Positions 11,501-22,467 of a DNA stretch of 64,000 bases are shown here, piece after piece. Below the pieces are notes generated by a model that had not been told where the DNA came from, did no database searches, and was given only the letters and a program-made list of their open reading frames with translations. Both the position numbers and the translations under genes were made by a program. Source of the DNA: Eurosta solidaginis. Taxonomy: Eukaryota; Arthropoda; Insecta; Diptera; Tephritidae. The DNA lies in the NCBI RefSeq assembly GCF_040869045.1, contig NC_090322.1, forward strand, positions 176,404,672-176,468,671, written 5' to 3'. Numbering within the stretch: the stretch's first letter is position 1; each line of letters begins with the position of its first letter.

Positions 11501-12173
11501 TCTCTGGACATCAGTTACAAGGTCGCCGTTTTCGTTCCTACAGGAGTTTGCCCCGGACTTAAACCTTCCGTCTGTCGCCGTATTTTTTGGTAAAAATTTC
11601 GGGCGTTATTCCTGGTGGCTAGTAGCTCAAGTTCGCACTCACGCCTTTCTGCTTCTGATTTTTTTCTTCCTGAAAAGGCGTCTCGCTTCCCTTTTCAACT
11701 CACGATAGCGTTCACACACTCCTCTTGTTGCGTTCGCTTTTAACGTAGCCCTGTATGCAGCGTCTTTTCTTTCGGTTGCAACGCGGCATTCTTCATCGTA
11801 CCAGCTGTTTTTTCGTGGCCGCCGGTAACCAATTTTTTCATCGGCGGCAGTACGAAGTGCTTTAGAGATATGCTCCCACTGCTCCTGTATTCCTTCAAGC
11901 TGAGTTGTGCTCTCAGAGAGCAGGTGTGAGAGTCGAGTTGCGAAATCATTGGCAGTCTGTTGTGATTGAAGCTTTTCGACGTCTAGCTTTCCTTGTATTT
12001 TTTGTTCCTTGGTTTTAGCCGCGCTGAGGCGGGTGCGTATTTTGGCTGCAATGAGATAATGGTCCGAGTCGATGTTAGGTCCTCGGATCGTGCGCACATC
12101 TAAAAAACTGGAGGCATGCCGTCCGTCTATCACAACGTGATCGATCTGATTGCGAGTATTTCGATCAGGAGAC
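11501..12173 (-). pseudogene. RTE-like endonuclease C-terminal fragment
   Basis: The minus-strand frame at 12133-11639 contains RGPNIDSDHYLIAAKIR, the SDHY signature near the end of the AP-like endonuclease, followed by a linker with WYDEECRVATERK. The N-terminal two-thirds of the endonuclease are missing because the insertion begins at 12173. A frameshift separates this part from the RT ORF at about 11500-11640. Confidence 0.8.
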
Positions 12174-14110
12174 AGTACTTTCGCCTAGTTCGGGCAAAAG
12201 TTGGGCAATCAAGCATAAAGTGATTTGGTTGTTGTTGTTGTTTGTTGTTGTTGTAGAAGTGTGTGTGTGTAAGTGATTTGGTGATTCCACATCATGATCC
12301 TCCATACAGCTGCAATTGGATGGAGTTTCAAGTATATTGAGACGTACCGCATGGATACCCATGGGACAGTGCCCTGCCAAAACCCCAATGACCATTGATA
12401 GGTGAGCCTTAGTCAACCCAATTATTTCGGCAGACCTCCTGCGATCCACTTCCGGCCAGAAAGATTTTGGTACCCTGCAAGAGGTGGTGTCCGCATAACG
12501 TTTGCTGAGCTGACTCGAGGCCCAGCTATGGAGGAGCAATTGGCCAGCGGAGCCCCACAATCCCTACAGCCATCTCAATCCGGTCCAGTTGTACCGATGC
12601 GGGCTAAGATATCCGCTTGATAGTTACCCGGGATATCACTATGGCCCGGGATCCAGATAATCTTTTTTATAAAATAGTTCGATGCATTTGCAAGCGAGGT
12701 CAGGCACTCCCAGACCACCCTCGATTGCACTGTAGTTGAACTCAAGGCCTTGATAGCCGCTTGGTTATCAGATTAGATGTTAAATTCCCTAAACGTAGTA
12801 GCACTGGATAGCATTTCATCCACCGCATTCTTAATCGCAGTAACTTCCGCTTGGAATACTCTCCAGTGATCAGCCAACTTAAGCTTGGGCCTACATTTAA
12901 CTCTTGGCTCAGCGTCGTCCGTTGCACTGCTTGGAGCTGCTCGCCGTGTCCAGTGCTTTCCACCAGACCACCACCCGATAGAGAATCGGGTTGACCACCA
13001 TCTCATAAAGCCAGTGTACTACTCCTGGCGAGAGTCCCCGTCTCTTTCCGAAAGCCCCCCTGCAGCAAGACAAGGCACCCGCGGGCTTCTTGGCCTAATC
13101 TTCCACATTAGGTCTGCAGGACAGTTTCTTGTCCAAAACAATCCCCAAATATTTTACCCTATCAGAAAGTACCAACGATACACCTCCAATCGAGGGAATT
13201 CTGAAATTGGGCTTCTATTATCACATGATTCAGCCCACCTAGCCACAGTATCCAGGTAGCCCTGCATAATATCGCGCAGAGTGTCCAGAAATTTGCCCCT
13301 GACTAGGATACCGAGGTCATCTGCATTGGCAACCACCTTACAGTCATTAGCTTCCAGCTCCACAAGAAGCTCATTGACCCAGAGCAGAGGAGATAGAACT
13401 CGCCCCTGTGGCGTGCCCCTGCACACCTTTCTCTCAATTATGGCCCCTCCCCACTCCGATGCCACAATTCTGCTACAAGGGAGTTTATTAATAAATTCAA
13501 CCAGAGCCGCCTCGACTCCTGAACCAACCAGAGCTCTTTTGATAGCTCCCGGTAACATATTGTTAAAAGCCCCCTCGATGTCTAGGAAGGCACTCAGAGG
13601 AAACTCTTTGTGTTCTAGGGACCCCTCTATTTGCTTTACAATCCAATGGAGAGCTGTTTCCGTCAATCTGCCTTTACAATAGGCATGCTGCGAAGCCGAC
13701 AGTAACCCCCGAGGAATCCTTACCGTACGTACAGGTCAATCAACCGCTCAAACGTCTTAAGAAGAAACGACGAGAGACTGATTACCCTGAAATCCGTAGG
13801 TGATACATGAGAACTTCTGTCGGCGTTCGGAAAAAAAAGATAACTATAAGCTTGTGCCAAGACTTTGGGATATAGCTAAGCCTAGGGCAGTTAGTGTAGA
13901 TGATGGCCAACCAGCGGCAGGAAATCCCCCAAAGGCTTTTGAAGTTGCGCAGGAATTATAGCCCAGGTTATTTGACTTTCCCGTAATGGAATGGCAGGCC
14001 TTCCTGCATGGCATCGGGAAAATGATTGTCCAATAGAAGCCTTAGGGATTCCTCGCTACTCATCGACCAGTCCCCACCATCATCTCTCAGATACCCTAAA
14101 GGGGCGGGAT
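12174..14110 (-). pseudogene. LOA-like copy A: RT, RNase H and C-terminal region
   Basis: Read from high to low coordinates, the polypeptide begins near 14100 with a segment similar to copy B's SEESL region, then RT (13666-13154) with RGTPQGRVLSPLLW and VANADDLGILV, where the usual YADD tyrosine is replaced. RNase H-like residues follow (13006-12742), then a C-terminal segment (12560-12174). A (TTG)n/(GT)n microsatellite at about 12223-12272 is inserted in the C-terminal Cys/His region and duplicates CAAATCACTT. Several frameshifts are present. The last ~35 codons continue beyond the RTE insertion, at about 9858-9755. Confidence 0.75.
12223..12272. repeat. (TTG)n/(GT)n microsatellite inside LINE coding sequence
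   Basis: GTTGTTGTTG and GTGTGTGTGT runs interrupt the C-terminal region of LOA-like copy A. CAAATCAC-type sequence lies on both sides. Confidence 0.7.
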
Positions 14111-14282
14111 TCCTAGAGAGTAGGTAGGTTGAACTGGCCGGTCCATGAGGACCTCACATAGACTGATTGAGTCCGTAGTGTTACCAGAAGTTTGTTTTAA
14201 CGACCAAACTGAAAAACCCTATCAAAAACCAGGACCTATGTTATAAAATAACTCCGTCCTCTTGGCAAGTACTAGAAGCCTC

Positions 14283-15977
14283 CTAGGACTTAAGCCACTT
14301 GCTGCTTCTAGATCTGACAGCTGTATCAGGGCACGAGCACAGAACGTGCTCGATCGTTTCCTCCTCCAACCCGCACTTCCTACATCTGCTATCACTGACC
14401 AAGCCTAGTTTAAAGGCATGTGACGCCAGAAGGCAGTGTCCAGTCAGAATACCCGTCATGAGTCTACAGTCCTCTCTTTTTAATAATAGGAGCAACTGTG
14501 TTAGTCTAAGGTTGTAAGACCTACACATAATCTTCGACACTTTACAGCCCCGCTCTTGAACCCACGCTTTTCCCGCTTGGTCGATCATGTGCACCTCTCG
14601 CCTTCGCTTAATCTCGCCCAATCTAATTGGGACATCTACGGAGCAAGCTTCAAGGGATGCGCCCTTTTTAGCTAGTTCATCCGCTTTTTCATTCCCATCT
14701 ATTCCCATATGCCCTGGGACCCAATATGGATGTATGCTTCCCCCTGTCCCGATTCTCTCCAGAGACTGCTTACACTCTAACATGCATTTAGATGCTGTGC
14801 TATGCGAGATTATTGCCTTAATTGCTGCTTGACTGTCAATATAAAAGTTAACACGGTTGCAGCTTAAGCTATTCTCTTCCAGGGTTTCTACTGCTTTGGT
14901 TACGGCTAATATTTCCGCTTGGAAAACGCTACAGTTATCCGGCAGCCTGTAGGATCTGCTTATTTCCGGATCAGTGCAGTATACCGCAGACCCCACTCCT
15001 TCCACTACTTTGGAACCATCGGTGTACACATGTATCGCCTCGTCCGCCATTTCCGCACCCTTGCGCCAACCGTCCACCTCTATTGTGGCCTTAAGATCTC
15101 CCTCGAAGCGCAGATAGGGAATCATGTAGTCTGTTCGTCTTGTGATTGATGACGCTATACTACTATGGCCATATGGTCGGCGCTCAAGCTGCCCCGAAGC
15201 ACCGAGCCTAGTTGCGGTCGTTAACGCTTTGTTCTTTGCTACCAGGTCTACAGGTGGGATGTGCAAAATGGCATACAGTGCAGCCGTAGGGGTTGTTTTC
15301 AGGGCTTCCGTAATGCTAAGCATCGATAGTCTGCATACCCCCTCTAATTTTTTGAGGTATGTTGTTTTTTGTGTGGCTTTCCAACAAACAAGAACTCCAT
15401 AGTATAGAATAGGGCTTACAATCGCTGTAAAAACCCAATGAGAAAGAGTGGGCGATAGGCCCCACGTACACCCCAGCATTCTTTTACATGCGTAGAGTGC
15501 CATTGAGGCCTTCTTGACCCTCTCCTCCACGTTGAGCTTCCATGACAGCTTACTGTTTAGGATGATTCCTAAATATTTTGTGCAAGGTTTCTCCTGTAAG
15601 GTCACCCCTCCTAACTTAGGCCTGGTCCAATTTGAGACCTTGTACCTCTTTGTAAACAAGACCATATCCGTTTTCTCCGCATTGACTTTCAACCCGACAT
15701 TAGATGCCCAGGTATGAATATCGCGAAGCGCCCGATCCATCAAAGAACTAATCGTTGGAAGGCACTTTCCACTTATGACAATTGCAACGTCATCTGCGTA
15801 AGCCGTAAGTTTTACGGGTCCCTCATCGAATTGCCTGAGCAGTTGGTTGATGCCAGCGTCCACAGCAGAGGTGATAGCACCCCTCCCTGCGGCGTGCCCC
15901 TGTCCACTGATTTCGTGGCCTCGTACAATCCCCATTGTGATGTAATCTTTCTGCAATTTAACATGCAGCCGATCCAT
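14283..15977 (-). pseudogene. LOA-like copy B: RT C-terminal half, RNase H and zinc-knuckle-like tail
   Basis: The 564-residue frame includes LTAYADDVAIVISG (catalytic YADD), the RT thumb and connection, then RNase H with VYTDGSK (about residue 320), FQAEILAV, FYIDSQAAIKAI and NEKADELAK, so all four acidic residues are present. It ends with CRKCGLEEETIEHVLCSC, the C-terminal Cys/His motif. The upstream RT part is in a different frame (16021-15812, with RGTPQGGVLSPLLW). The frameshift therefore lies just after the template-grip motif, and the frame's first ~35 residues are not native. Confidence 0.85.
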
Positions 15978-17748
15978 CTGATTAAGGCAGGATGTACTTT
16001 AATGTAATTAAGACCATCCATAATCGCCCATTTTGCAACATTATTGAAAGCCCCGGCAATGTCTAAGAAGACTCCTAGAGCATACTCCTTATATTCCAGG
16101 GATTTCTCTATGCAATGCGGTGTCTACCGACTTGCCTTTGGTGTACGCATGCTGGGTTGTGGAGAGCAGCTTTTCATCCACGTTGGACTTTATGTACACA
16201 TCTATCAGCCTCTCAAAGGTTTTGAGCAGAAATGATGTTAAGCTAATGGGTCTATAGTCTTTGGAATACATGTGACCGATCTTCCTCGCCTTTGGTAGAA
16301 AAGCTACACGAGCAGTTCTCCAAGAGTGCGGTACATGACTCAGTCGTGTGCACCCATCGAATATTATTTTAAGCCATTCCACGACCGCCCTACTTGAGAC
16401 TTGTAGCATGGCCGGGAATATACCATCTGGGCCCGGCGATTTAAACTTAGAAAACGTCTTCACTGCCCACTCGATCTTGGTATCGGTCACCAAGCCCGGC
16501 ACTACTAGCTCCGTGATCGGAGTGTGAGTGATGTCTGCTGGCTCCTCTAAATCGACTCCCGATGGGAAATGTGTATCGAGAAGCACCTCAAGGGATTCCT
16601 CACTATTACGTGACCATTCCCCGTTCTCTTTCTTTATTAGTCCCTGGACTATGTTTCCCTTTGCTAGGACTTTTTTCAACCGTGCTGTTTCGCTGGAGCA
16701 CTATATGTCCGTACAGAAACTTTTCCATGAGTTTCTCTTCGCCCTAGTAATTTCACGCTTGTAGATCCTCAGTAGATCCCTGTACTCGTCCCGACACGCT
16801 TCGCTTTCCGCGGTCTTTGCGAGCTTAAACATTTCTTTAACCTGTCTTCTTAGAAGACTCAGCTCATTGCTCCACCATGGCGGCTTTGCTTTTCCTCTGA
16901 ATCTTCTTAGAGGGCAAGCTTTGTTATACGCAGTCATAAGCGTCCTTGTTAGGAATTCATTCGACTCCTCCAGTTCCTCTACATTAGCAACCTCTTTGGG
17001 TTGTCCCAGTTTTGTTTCTACATGTTTCTGGAATTTAGTCCAGTTCGTTGACCCAGGGTTTCTAAAGGTTCCTCCCTTCTCTACCCTCTTTAGGGGGATG
17101 TTGAAGCTGATATACGCATGGTCGGAGAAGGATGGTCTATCAAGAACCATCCAATCATACCTTGATATATCACGCTCGGAGCTCAATGTAATATCCAGAA
17201 CATTGCTGGATGTTGGACCAATGTATGTAGGGACATTTCCCCTGTTGGCTATCTGCAAATTGGTTTGCAGGATCTAACAAAACAGATATTCGCGTCTCTC
17301 ATTCGTATCTGCTCTTCCCCACGCATTGTGGTGCGCATTTGCATCTGCGCCTATGGCCAACCGCCCTTTGCGCCCTTCCCCTGTACTAGCCTTTTGCACT
17401 CCATCGGTGGGACCTCCGCTGTATGGGCCATGTAGCAGGACGCCAGGATAAATGCCTGCTTATTCTTTTGCTCAACGGCCACCGCTACGAGATCCTCAGT
17501 GGTGTAATTAGGCAGCATATATGAATGCAGCTGTTTCCTTACCATTACTACAGCTCGCACCCGTCCTTCCGTTTGCGCGTAGTAAACGCCAAACCCGCGC
17601 GCGCTAAGTCCAGAAACCTTTCACCCGATGAGAGCCACGGCTCCTGGATCAGCGCCACGTCAAACGAACCCTCCTCAAGGGTTAGGAGGAGTTCGCTCGA
17701 CGCCACTTTACTGTGTTGGAGGTTTATCTGTAGGACTTGCAGCACCAT
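15978..17748 (-). pseudogene. LOA-like copy B: endonuclease and RT N-terminal half
   Basis: In minus-strand order: LQINLQHSKVASSELLL and LIQEPWLSSGE (17748-17548) mark the endonuclease start. The frame at 17258-16701 carries the endonuclease end (FSDHAYISFNI) and the KPPWWSNELSLLR linker. The frame at 16679-16089 holds the RT N-terminus (SPGPDGIFPAML, KDYRPISLTSFLLKTFERLI). Changes of frame near 17540, 17350, 16690 and 16050 disable it. The upstream stretch 17890-17750 fits the end of ORF1. Confidence 0.8.
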
Positions 17749-17889
17749 TGGGCTGTTTGTCCCCCTCCAGCACCTTCGTCTTGACGTCGTCGTCCTCCCC
17801 TTGCCCTTTTGGTTTAGAGTATTCGAGGCCCCCTTCAGGCTCTCGTGACTGTTGTGCAGGGTGTTCCTCTGTGCGAGTCACAGAGAGAG

Positions 17890-18790
17890 TATTTTTCTAA
17901 GCCTCGCGGATTCCTTGCAGCCTTCTACGTTTTCGTAGCAGCTTCTCCATAATCTGGCTTGGCTATTCTAATTTCGTATTTATAAATCCCCACACTCACC
18001 TTATAGAGCACCCAAACCGAGGGTAATTTACTCCTCCTGGCTCTGTTGAAGAGCCGCTTACTGAACGCTCTTAGGTCGTCAAGAGAATCAGACCACCAGG
18101 GCGGCTTGCCCTTTCCTCTATAAGTTTTCAAAGGACAGGACAGTTGAAAGCCGTTATTGCTTGCCGAGGTGAAGTTTTCCACCAGAACGTCCAACGCAGA
18201 TTCGGACCGGTCCGAACTAACGGTAAGCGCTGCAGGCAATAGCTCCCCCAGCTTCCTACAATACAAGTTCCCGTTAGTACTTTTAGGGTTCCTAAATGAT
18301 ATTTTACCGGTGCGTTCTTCGTTCAGCGGTGATTTTGCCCAGTATCACTGGTGGTGGTCCCGCTACGTCCCCATGGGGCATGTACGCTGAGACCACCCAC
18401 ATTTCATCCTCGCTCGAGGCAGACCGTGGTTACGTAAGCATTGCTGAAATTATAGAGAATAAAAGCTTTAATCTCGTTTTTAACAAACAAACAGGATCTA
18501 GGCCTACCTGCCTCCCTATGCACCAAGGTGCTGAGTTTTCCAGTCCTTAATCCAGAAATCTTTCTGCCGTTACTACTCAGCCACGGCTCCTGGACAAGGA
18601 CTATATCAGCTCCGACTTTTTCAAGGCAGAGCAACAAATTTGCGGAAGCCGCCTTAGAGTGCTGAAGATTGATTTGACGGACCATCAAAACAAACCTTCT
18701 GCCGCACCCCATCCTTGGCGAATTCGTGTCCATTCTAAAAAGTGCCCCCTCAAGGACGCTATCCGTAGCCGATTGTGAGTCGCCCTTCAA
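17890..18790 (-). pseudogene. LOA-like copy A: endonuclease region
   Basis: The minus-strand frame at 18790-18404 has VRQINLQHSKAASANLLL and VLVQEPWLSS, the start of an AP-like endonuclease. The frame at 18266-17925 has the GKPPWWSDSLDDLR linker that follows the endonuclease. Frameshifts lie between them (about 18270-18400). The reading continues to about 17890 before copy B begins. Confidence 0.75.
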
Positions 18791-19380
18791 CGGTCCCGTG
18801 GTTATCTGTGCTACGCAGGGAGGCCACGCGAGGGTTGACGCATTACCTTATGGGTAATGTGTTCAGAGCCATATCGGAAGCAAAGCGGGAAATTTTCAAC
18901 CGCACCTACACCACCAACATAACGGCGATGGAGCCGGAACGCACCTTGAGTCAGCCACGGTTTTATCGGGACGTGTGCAGGTGCAGCATTAGCCTACCAT
19001 CCATTTCGATAGGGTTTCACCCCGACCTACTAAGGTGGTAGAATAACGCACCTGCAGGCCAAAAGTAATCAACTCCAAAATAAAAGTCAGAATCAAAAGC
19101 CCTAGCAATCCAGTTCGCCACCGTTGTGTACCGATCTTGACACATAACAGAGTCCCCCTCTGAGCTCGGCACAATGACTCAGGGGTTTTATCGAGTTGTC
19201 CTCTCTAGATCCACCATTATCAGTAGAAGCAGGGGCACCTCGTGCAGGACGTGATAACTACACACGCATGACAGATCGTCACTACGGCCGGTCTAAGACT
19301 GAAAACAGTTCCTGATCCAGAGCCTGGAACCACATATGATATCCAAGCCAAGTATCTTAGCCCCTAGAGAGTTGACTTCT
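18791..19380 (-). mobile_element. 5' UTR/ORF1 region of LOA-like copy A
   Basis: No intact frame is seen. Position and orientation place it upstream of copy A's endonuclease. It ends at a possible 13-bp TSD. The assignment is by context rather than by motif. Confidence 0.5.
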
Positions 19381-19619
19381 TTACAGTTCACTCTTATTAA
19401 TCAATTTTTATTTCGTAGTAGATATGTGTGAGAAGGAAACAATTCCTTTCTCTTTCTAACACACTGCCGTTTGACACTTCGGTCATTGTCAAATTATTGT
19501 GGAACTCAGTGGGTTTGTAAAGGTCTACAAGTAGGATATGTAGCAGCACGCTCATCTGATAAAATGCTTGTTCTTGTTGGTTTTTTTTTTTGGGATGCTA
19601 TTTGATTTGCCACTGTTGT

Positions 19620-19832
19620 ACATTGTGAATCAAACTAAGTGTGATATCTTATCTGTCAACTGGCTGATAGGATGTTCAATATGGCGGCGCATAGGGCCGG
19701 CTATCTTCAGCGGGTGATAGAAAGAGATATAGAATGAGACAGCGGAGGTCAATTACAAATCAGGTGATCCAATCACTTTGGAATTTTGTGGTCTATGCAG
19801 AAGATATCACACTTAGTTATCATTCACAATGT
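19620..19832. mobile_element. ~213-bp MITE with ~31-bp terminal inverted repeats
   Basis: The left end ACATTGTGAATCAAACTAAG (19620 onward) and the right end (19801-19832) are reverse complements over about 31 bases, with a 2-3 base discrepancy. No coding capacity lies between. It has the build of a non-autonomous DNA transposon; the family is unknown. Confidence 0.65.
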
Positions 19833-20735
19833 CAAACGCAGGTTTCACTTTGCAACATAGCCTCAATCATTGTAAACTTTACCAAGTATCGCAACTAACA
19901 GCTTATCGCTCAAAATTTGCACACACACAAACATCACTAATGACCATATTACGGAAATCTTAGGGAAATTGAAGTAAACTTTTTAAACAGACATAAAATG
20001 GTATAATTTTGGAATATATATAGCATCTAGGACACCTTAATTGCAGTAATTGAAAGAAAATGTTTGCTTATACTAGGTTCAAACACACACCAAATTGGCA
20101 ATTTATACTATTTGGGCAATTTATTACGCAATTTGTCATATAATAAATTGTAATAATAAATTTCCAATTTAAAAAAAATTGCGTAATAAATTGTTTCAAA
20201 CCGCAAATGCAACATTGTAAAGAGTGTTTATTGAGTATATTTTAAAGTCAGTTACGCATGGCTGAACTATGTGGTTGGCTCATCTCATCAGCTGATTTTA
20301 TGTCTTTCTTTTCACTGGAGTATGGATTGTCAAAAGAAGATGGCAAACTCAAAATGAAACCAAAACATTGAACACATTTTCTTACAACACACAAAAATTT
20401 CAAAGTTTTATGTTTTCATTCCATTTCATTCGCCTAATAATGTGCGTGTTCATTTTGACAGTCTGAACAAAGGTATGTTCTTGCTGTAGAGATGAGCCAA
20501 CCAGCTATCAAATTACTATTGTGTAAGCTAAATCGAGTTGTATGAATAGCACTCAATTCAAATCGAAATTTCCTCAATTTATTTTTCTGTTTGAACATAG
20601 TATTATACTCAAGTATTTAATTATTTTTTCTAAATTTATCTTTAATATTGATGCAATGATTGATCCAATGCAACTCTGGTCTTCCTACTCTTTTTCATTC
20701 CACACCATTCGAGTGTCTCTTTCACTGAATTCGAG

Positions 20736-20851
20736 TGCCTTCCACTCTATTCGCAACATAACCTCAAAATAAGCTGCCAAACTGTATAACATTGTTTACT
20801 ATATAGTTTGGCTGTTAAGTAGAGGTTATGTTGCGAATAGAGTGGAAGGCA
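20736..20851. repeat. Perfect 30-bp inverted repeat, 56-bp loop
   Basis: The arms TGCCTTCCACTCTATTCGCA... (20736-20765) and ...GAATAGAGTGGAAGGCA (20822-20851) are exactly complementary. Weaker complementarity continues outward (ACCATTCGAGT against the GAATGGTGTTCGG region), so it may be the ends of a short palindromic transposon. Confidence 0.7.
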
Positions 20852-20931
20852 GTGGACTAGGCAGTCGAATGTCATATAATGAAGGAATGGTGTTCGGAGT
20901 TTTTTCAAAGTTAAAAAAAAAAATGATAACA

Positions 20932-21310
20932 GCTATAATATAAATAAAACTATTGTTTTAATAACAACAAAAACGCCATATATATTCTGTATACATAAAT
21001 TTATAAGGAGTATCTCACTTTAAAATTTGAATTAAATAATCTAAAGGTTTTTTTTGGAACCGAGTCGAGAACTGTGCGTGTGAATGTGTGAATTTTCATC
21101 GATCAGCTGTTAGTTGCGCTACTTGGTAAAATTTACAATGCTGTATAGTAAACAATGGCCCCAATTAAGCTGCCAAAAAGTTGAAAAAAATTTATAAAAA
21201 CTGTAATATAATAAAAAGCTTATTTTAATAACAACAAAAACGCCTTATATGTTCTATATATACATCAATGGGTAAGGATAATCTCACTTTGAAAATTAAG
21301 TAATATTTCA
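20932..21310. repeat. Two ~110-bp direct repeats
   Basis: About 20932-21045 and 21197-21310 share TTTTAATAACAACAAAAACG, then a C(A/T)TATAT..TTCT(G/A)TATA segment and TCTCACTTT. They flank a shorter unique stretch. No gene is seen from 19833 to 21320 otherwise. Confidence 0.55.
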
Positions 21311-21326
21311 ATGATATTTTACTTTC

Positions 21327-21510
21327 AGTGCTAGTTTGTTGGTAACAGGAGTAATAGCAGGTGCTGGAGCTTGGTGTCTGGTTGCTGCTGCAATTGTATA
21401 TTATTGTAATAAACCTTGAAAAGAGTAGCATCGATAAAGTAGCAGTGAATGGATATACTGCAGCAGCAAGTTGGAATAAATACAGTGGTCTATTTTTGAA
21501 TAATTTGCTA
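21327..21510 (+). pseudogene. Bacterial-like membrane-protein C-terminal remnant (left edge of the Wolbachia-like segment)
   Basis: A frame from 21327 to TGA at 21417-21419 encodes VTGVIAGAGAWCLVAAAIVYY, a single strongly hydrophobic alpha-helical segment. A related-looking SIDKVAVNGYTAAASW continues after a frame change. I connect it with the bacterial block because of its position just upstream and because such Gly/Ala-rich membrane segments near C-termini are common in Wolbachia proteins. I cannot name the gene. Confidence 0.35.
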
Positions 21511-21630
21511 TAATTATTCAATTATTAATAAATGAAAGCTTAGTAGTCCAATCTATCCCAAAACACAAAACTCTGACGAGAGTTGTTTTTAGTTACAGAC
21601 AAAGATGGTACAGTATAAAAGAGGCTGCGC

Positions 21631-22467
21631 ATGGATGTAAATGTTACTATTAATGAAGATTCAGAGTTTCCTAGTGATTTACAGGATAAACTTGGACAGG
21701 ATGAATTGGATAATACTTGTCAAACTAAGCAATACATTCCTCATCACTTGATTGGAATTAGAGAGTCAATGTATAAAAATAAATATCCTTCTAATACTAA
21801 TTCAGGCTTTGATCTTACAAAAGAAAAGAATTTAAGAGAAGGAAAATTCAAAATTTTTTATCCGTTTCAATTTGATAGCATAAAAATAGAAGAATTTGGC
21901 CTTTTAAAGGACTTTTTGTTTATAAATAACAATACGCAAGGGAGTGGTTTTTATCGATTTTCGCGTGATAAAACAACAAAAGAAGAACTTTTAAGGCGGT
22001 TAGAGTTTTCGTCTGCTATGCAGAAAGTAATAAAAGAAAGAAAAATCTCGCAGGAATTTGAAAAAGAAATCAAAGAAGAATTTTCAGATAAATTAGTGTT
22101 TGCAGTTAAACAGCCTAATAGAGAAGAGCTGAACAGTATTATTAAAAATGAAATAGAAAAAAATAGCACAGTTGAAGATGATTATATAGCAATACTGGAA
22201 ATAGTGTTACATACGTGATTTAACAGCTCCAGAAAAGGATACAAAACTCGAGAATCATGTTTCTAGAATTATATATGAATTCAATATATTAATGCTCTTC
22301 TTGCTTGACATGTTTTTGTATAAAAATATATTTTCCATAAATTATGAAGGCAAAACCCATGATATATCTAATAACATTGCACTTGATTATAAAGATAAAA
22401 TTACTTACGTAAAGGCTTACAATACAAATGGTAATATTGGTTATAGTCCCTCTAAACAACATACTCA
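21631..22467 (+). pseudogene. Wolbachia-like large protein, first ~180-residue module (5' part, interrupted by a transposon)
   Basis: A 195-residue frame (21631-22218) is lysine/glutamate-rich and lacks introns. After a stop or frameshift near 22218 the protein continues in the frame starting at 22292. Its core (FDLTKEKNLREGKFKIFYPF ... YRFSRDKTTKEELLRRLEF ... VKQPNREELNSIIKNEIEK) is clearly homologous to 23655-24010, so the gene had two related modules in tandem. I recognise this as the style of large Wolbachia-type proteins. A relation to Cif-like nuclease-module proteins is possible but unproven. The upstream start is uncertain. It is disrupted at 22468 by a PIF/Harbinger-like insertion. 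Confidence 0.6.

Larger units (their letters stand above)
9873..12173 (-). mobile_element. RTE-like LINE nested in LOA-like copy A, 5'-truncated
   Basis: It is flanked by a perfect 14-bp duplication AGTACTTTCGCCTA (9859-9872 and 12174-12187). The minus-strand 3' end carries short TAAG-type repeats (about 9873-9882), as is usual for RTE elements. It encodes the end of the endonuclease and a long RT ORF. Removing it rejoins the LOA-like C-terminal coding sequence on both sides, which confirms the nesting. Confidence 0.85.
14110..17890 (-). mobile_element. LOA-like LINE copy B nested in copy A
   Basis: On the minus strand it carries the end of ORF1 (about 17890-17750), the endonuclease start (17748), the rest of the endonuclease, RT, RNase H and the C-terminal Cys/His region down to 14283, then a 3' UTR. 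Copy A coding sequence lies on both sides: an ESARLRKILS segment to the right and the SEESLRLLL segment to the left. Copy B is therefore inserted within copy A's linker between endonuclease and RT. Sequence differences between A and B show they belong to different families of the same clade. Boundaries are good to a few tens of bases. Confidence 0.75.
9655..19380 (-). mobile_element. LOA-like LINE copy A, near full length, split by two nested LINEs
   Basis: Minus-strand order: 5' UTR (about 19380-18830), ORF1 tail and endonuclease (18790-17890), interruption by LOA-like copy B, then RT, RNase H and C-terminal region (14110-12174), interruption by an RTE-like LINE (12173-9873), then the last coding bases and a 3' UTR ending in repeated AGGTT units at 9655. 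AGAGAGTTTACTT next to the 3' end (about 9638-9650) and AGAGAGTTGACTT at the 5' end (about 19367-19379) look like a 13-bp TSD with one mismatch. All reading frames are damaged. Confidence 0.75.
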
